Source of the DNA: Eonycteris spelaea
Taxonomy: Eukaryota; Chordata; Mammalia; Chiroptera; Pteropodidae
Direction of reading: 5' to 3'
Assembly (NCBI GenBank): GCA_003508835.1
Contig: PUFA01000289.1
Coordinates: 1,054,001-1,118,000 of the forward strand
Length of the DNA: 64,000 nucleotides
The notes under the pieces were generated by a model, which saw nothing but the letters and a program-made list of their open reading frames with translations, was not told where the DNA came from and did no database searches. Position numbers and translations under genes: made by a program. Numbering within the stretch: the first letter of the stretch is position 1; each line of letters opens with the position of its first letter. Below are positions 61,411 through 64,000 of this stretch, piece by piece.

Positions 61411-61940
61411 CATTTGGTTCTTATTTCTACTTTACTATAAAGTTTTGTCTCGCGATTGCTGCTCAGATAGTCAGGGTATTTTTCTCTTTGTTGTTATAGA
61501 TTAGTTGCTCTAGCTAGTCAAGCCAAGGCAGTTTATGGAGAAATCTGAATGAATCACTTCTTTACTGTTCCTATACTTAACTCTTATGTGACTGTTGGCC
61601 CACTGAGGTGAATCAAGTGGTAACTATTCTGTCATGGTTTTCAGTCTTGGTTTTTCCAATGAAGAGCATGACTATTTCTGGTTTTGATTATCTTGGAATG
61701 AGGTAGTTTTTTAAAAAGAAAATAAATCCCGAAAGAAGCTCTCAAAGAGTAGAGGAAGAAACTGTTTCCTGGCTATCAGGCTTGGGCCTAAGATTTGAAG
61801 AACATGGATGTCTGGAAAGTCTCCACAGTGATAGGTCCCAAGATGGCAGCAGCTACATTGAAGCAGAGAAAGGACCATGGTGCATTTGAAGCAGGTCACC
61901 TTGGCAGCAGGTGGTATTTCATGGCATATGATTTAGTTGC
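61411..61940. other. Anonymous DNA
   Basis: Nothing recognised. Confidence 0.5.
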
Positions 61941-61977
61941 CTTTGTTATTTTCCTTTGTTATTTTCCTTTGTTTTCC
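61941..61977. repeat. Three-unit tandem repeat
   Basis: The 13-nt unit 'ctttgttattttc' occurs twice with a shortened third copy. Confidence 0.9.
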
Positions 61978-63357
61978 ATGGTCCTTTGTAAGAATACAGT
62001 CTTGTATCAGGTGTTCTATTGGCTCTAATAGGAAAGGCTGTATTGAAAATTATTAAAGCATGAGGCCTTCTGAAGTCATCATGGCATCACTACAAATAGC
62101 TATTGAAACATCTCTTGATGGGAAGAAAACACTCAAAACATTCAAAGCACTCAGGGAAAGAGAATGGAAGCTTATGCATCCCCATGTGAGACTTTCTCTT
62201 TACTGACAACTTGGAGATTGTAAGTTTTATTATGAAGGCTGGAAATAGTTTCTTTATAGCAAGGGAAGATATTTTTTTGTTGGGAGAAAAAAATCCAGTT
62301 TAGATATTGATATTTTGTTTTAGATTTGTCTAGATTCTGAAGAAGGTTGTAATTTTTTTTTTTTTTTTTGGAACTTAGTGGATGTTTTAAAGAATAACCT
62401 TAAGTTCAAGGTATTTCTTTCATATTTATTCAACCCCCACCCCCCATGAACATACATTTGATAGAAACAGCCAGGTTTATTTTAATTAGCTATTATTATC
62501 CAATAATCTTGTTATGAAGAAGACATAAAAATTATTTTATAAAAAGGTGAGAAATTCTCACCTAATTAGAACTCTGATACTTATTGAAAAATACATGCAT
62601 TATAAAAGAAAATACTAACTACACTTCTAGCTTTTATTTCTCTCTATATATTTATTTTACACTGGAGAGTGATATAAGCACATTTGAAAAAGATGTTAAA
62701 ATCAATTTTGCATATAAGATGTGTATTGATTTTTCTCTAGATCCTTTTGATAATTTTGAACTTATCCACATGATAATAACAAATGTGAAGATTTTCTCCA
62801 ACCTGAAAAGAGTTGCTCTTAATTGGGGTTGCATCTTCATCATTTAAAATTTCTATTTTTTAATACATTGCCAGTGGGATAAAATGATAAATGTTTAAGT
62901 GATGGCAACAGAAAAATTAAATAAAATTTTATATTAAGAACCAGCCTAGAAATTTCATCATAAAGATTAAGTGGCATGAATATGTTAGGAAGTAGAGATG
63001 GTAGGTAACAGGATACCCTCTTGCACACCAAATATCTTCAGGCTGAGCATTTCATTGCCCTTGACCAAGATCCTATCTCTATTAATATTCACCAACTGCC
63101 AGAACTCACGTTCTAGGGTAAACTCATCCCTAAGATGAGGAATAATGGGGAAATATCTGCTAAAATTCATATAACTTTAAAATTATTAAAAATATTTTAT
63201 AGCATTTACAATTCAGCATCTTGGGACAAAATCTTTTGACCCACACTAACTATATCACTAGAGATCATTTCAAATGCTGACATTTTTAATAGCCAATAAA
63301 TTTCTCAAGGAACACATAAAAATCACAGGATTGTAGTGGCCGTGTAGTTCAAATTTC
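61978..63357. other. Anonymous AT-rich DNA
   Basis: No gene recognised. A run of 17 T residues lies at 62,353-62,369. Confidence 0.5.
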
Positions 63358-64000
63358 AATCTTATTAAAGACCTGAACGGATACTTCCCCAAAGAGGAAA
63401 TACAGCTGGCTAACAGACATATGAAAAGCTCAAGGTCACTAATCATCAGAGAAATGCAAATTAAAATCACAATGAGATATGACCTCGCACCTGTCAGAAT
63501 GGCTATCATCAATAATCAAAGAACAACAAATGTTGGTGAGGATGCAGAGAAAAGAGAACCCTTATACATTGTTGATGGGATTGAAAATTGGTACAGCCGC
63601 TATGGAAAACAGTCTGGAGGTTTCTCAAAAAATTAAAAATAGATTATATTTTTGACCTAGCAATTGCACTTCTGGGTATTTATCCAAAGAAAATCCAAAC
63701 AATAATTAATAAAGATCTCTGCACCCCAATATTCATGACAGCACAATTTGCAACAACCAAAATATGGAAGCAACTTAAATGCTCATCATTTATCCAACGG
63801 ACGATTGGATAAAGAGGTTGTGGTTCATATATACAATGGAATATTACTCAGCCATTAAAAAAAATGAAATTCTACCATTTACAATAACATGGATAGACCT
63901 AAAGGTTATTATGCTGAGTGAAATAAGTCACACAGAGAAAGATAAGTACCATATAATTTCACTTATATATGGAATCTACAAAAAGAACAAACTAATCAAA
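63358..64000 (+). mobile_element. LINE-1 ORF2 3' region, continuing past the window edge
   Basis: The sequence starts abruptly near 'attaaagacctgaacggatac' and follows the L1 ORF2 C-terminal region through 'gagaaatgcaaattaaaatc', 'ggtacagccgctatggaaaac', 'cttctgggtatttatccaaag' and 'tacaatggaatattactcagcc' to 'tatggaatctac'. Frames at 63,421-63,636 and 63,588-63,812 give ORF2-like residues ([32 protein letters not shown]) joined by a frameshift. It looks better preserved than the 9.95 kb copy. The 3' UTR, tail and target duplication lie outside the window, so truncation on the left is inferred only from the abrupt start. Confidence 0.92.

Noticed and set aside
1..64000. tRNA, U6, 7SK, 5S, Y RNA genes or mitochondrial insertions
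   Set aside because: Scanning by eye for characteristic words of these RNAs gave nothing beyond the tRNA-derived heads of MIR elements, and no mitochondrial gene text was recognised.

Overview
The window looks like gene-poor, AT-rich nuclear DNA from a placental mammal. I found no convincing protein-coding gene, no RNA gene, no CRISPR array and no CpG-island promoter. The longest ATG-initiated frames are about 60-108 codons. They lack recognisable domains, they often overlap frames on the opposite strand, and many fall inside interspersed or simple repeats. No operon-like or exon-intron organisation can be supported, so no genes can be described as working together.

The taxonomic signal comes from repeats. 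MIR, L2, MER5A-like and MLT1-like elements are mammal-wide fossils. Two L1 copies (9,950-11,314 and 63,358 to the window end) are younger. The 3' end of the first reads like L1 3' UTRs of laurasiatherian mammals (bat, horse or carnivore type). Primate Alu, rodent B1/B2, ruminant Bov, carnivore CAN and horse ERE SINEs were not seen. A laurasiatherian without a dense young SINE load, possibly a bat, is my best inference, held at low confidence.

Layout. 1-9 kb: anonymous AT-rich DNA with a long L2 fossil (2.7-3.7 kb), an inverted pair of about 125-bp copies of an unrecognised repeat (4.12-4.25 and 7.38-7.50 kb) and a MER5A-like element. 9.9-11.3 kb: a 5'-truncated L1 with a perfect 13-bp target-site duplication. 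11.5-37.7 kb: scattered MIR and L2 fossils, an old L1M-type block (21.1-22.05 kb), microsatellites and a 20-bp palindrome beside a Z-DNA-like tract (29.6 kb). 38-47 kb: MIR, MER5A-like, a near-complete MLT1-like LTR (41,587-42,052), an L1 3'-end fragment and an ERV-like LTR (about 46.6-47.0 kb). 48.6-51.3 kb: the most unusual part, with a CpG-retaining patch containing a 103-codon ATG-less open frame, a 70-nt perfect purine-pyrimidine alternation, a GC-rich patch with a perfect 14-bp palindrome and a 76-nt pyrimidine tract. 52-64 kb: MIRs, a second ERV-like LTR (about 53.76-54.25 kb), L1M fragments, a long (GAAA)n purine tract and the right-edge L1.

All family names rest on recalled consensus similarity, with no database search. 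Element boundaries are approximate unless a duplication or a terminal TG/CA is stated.
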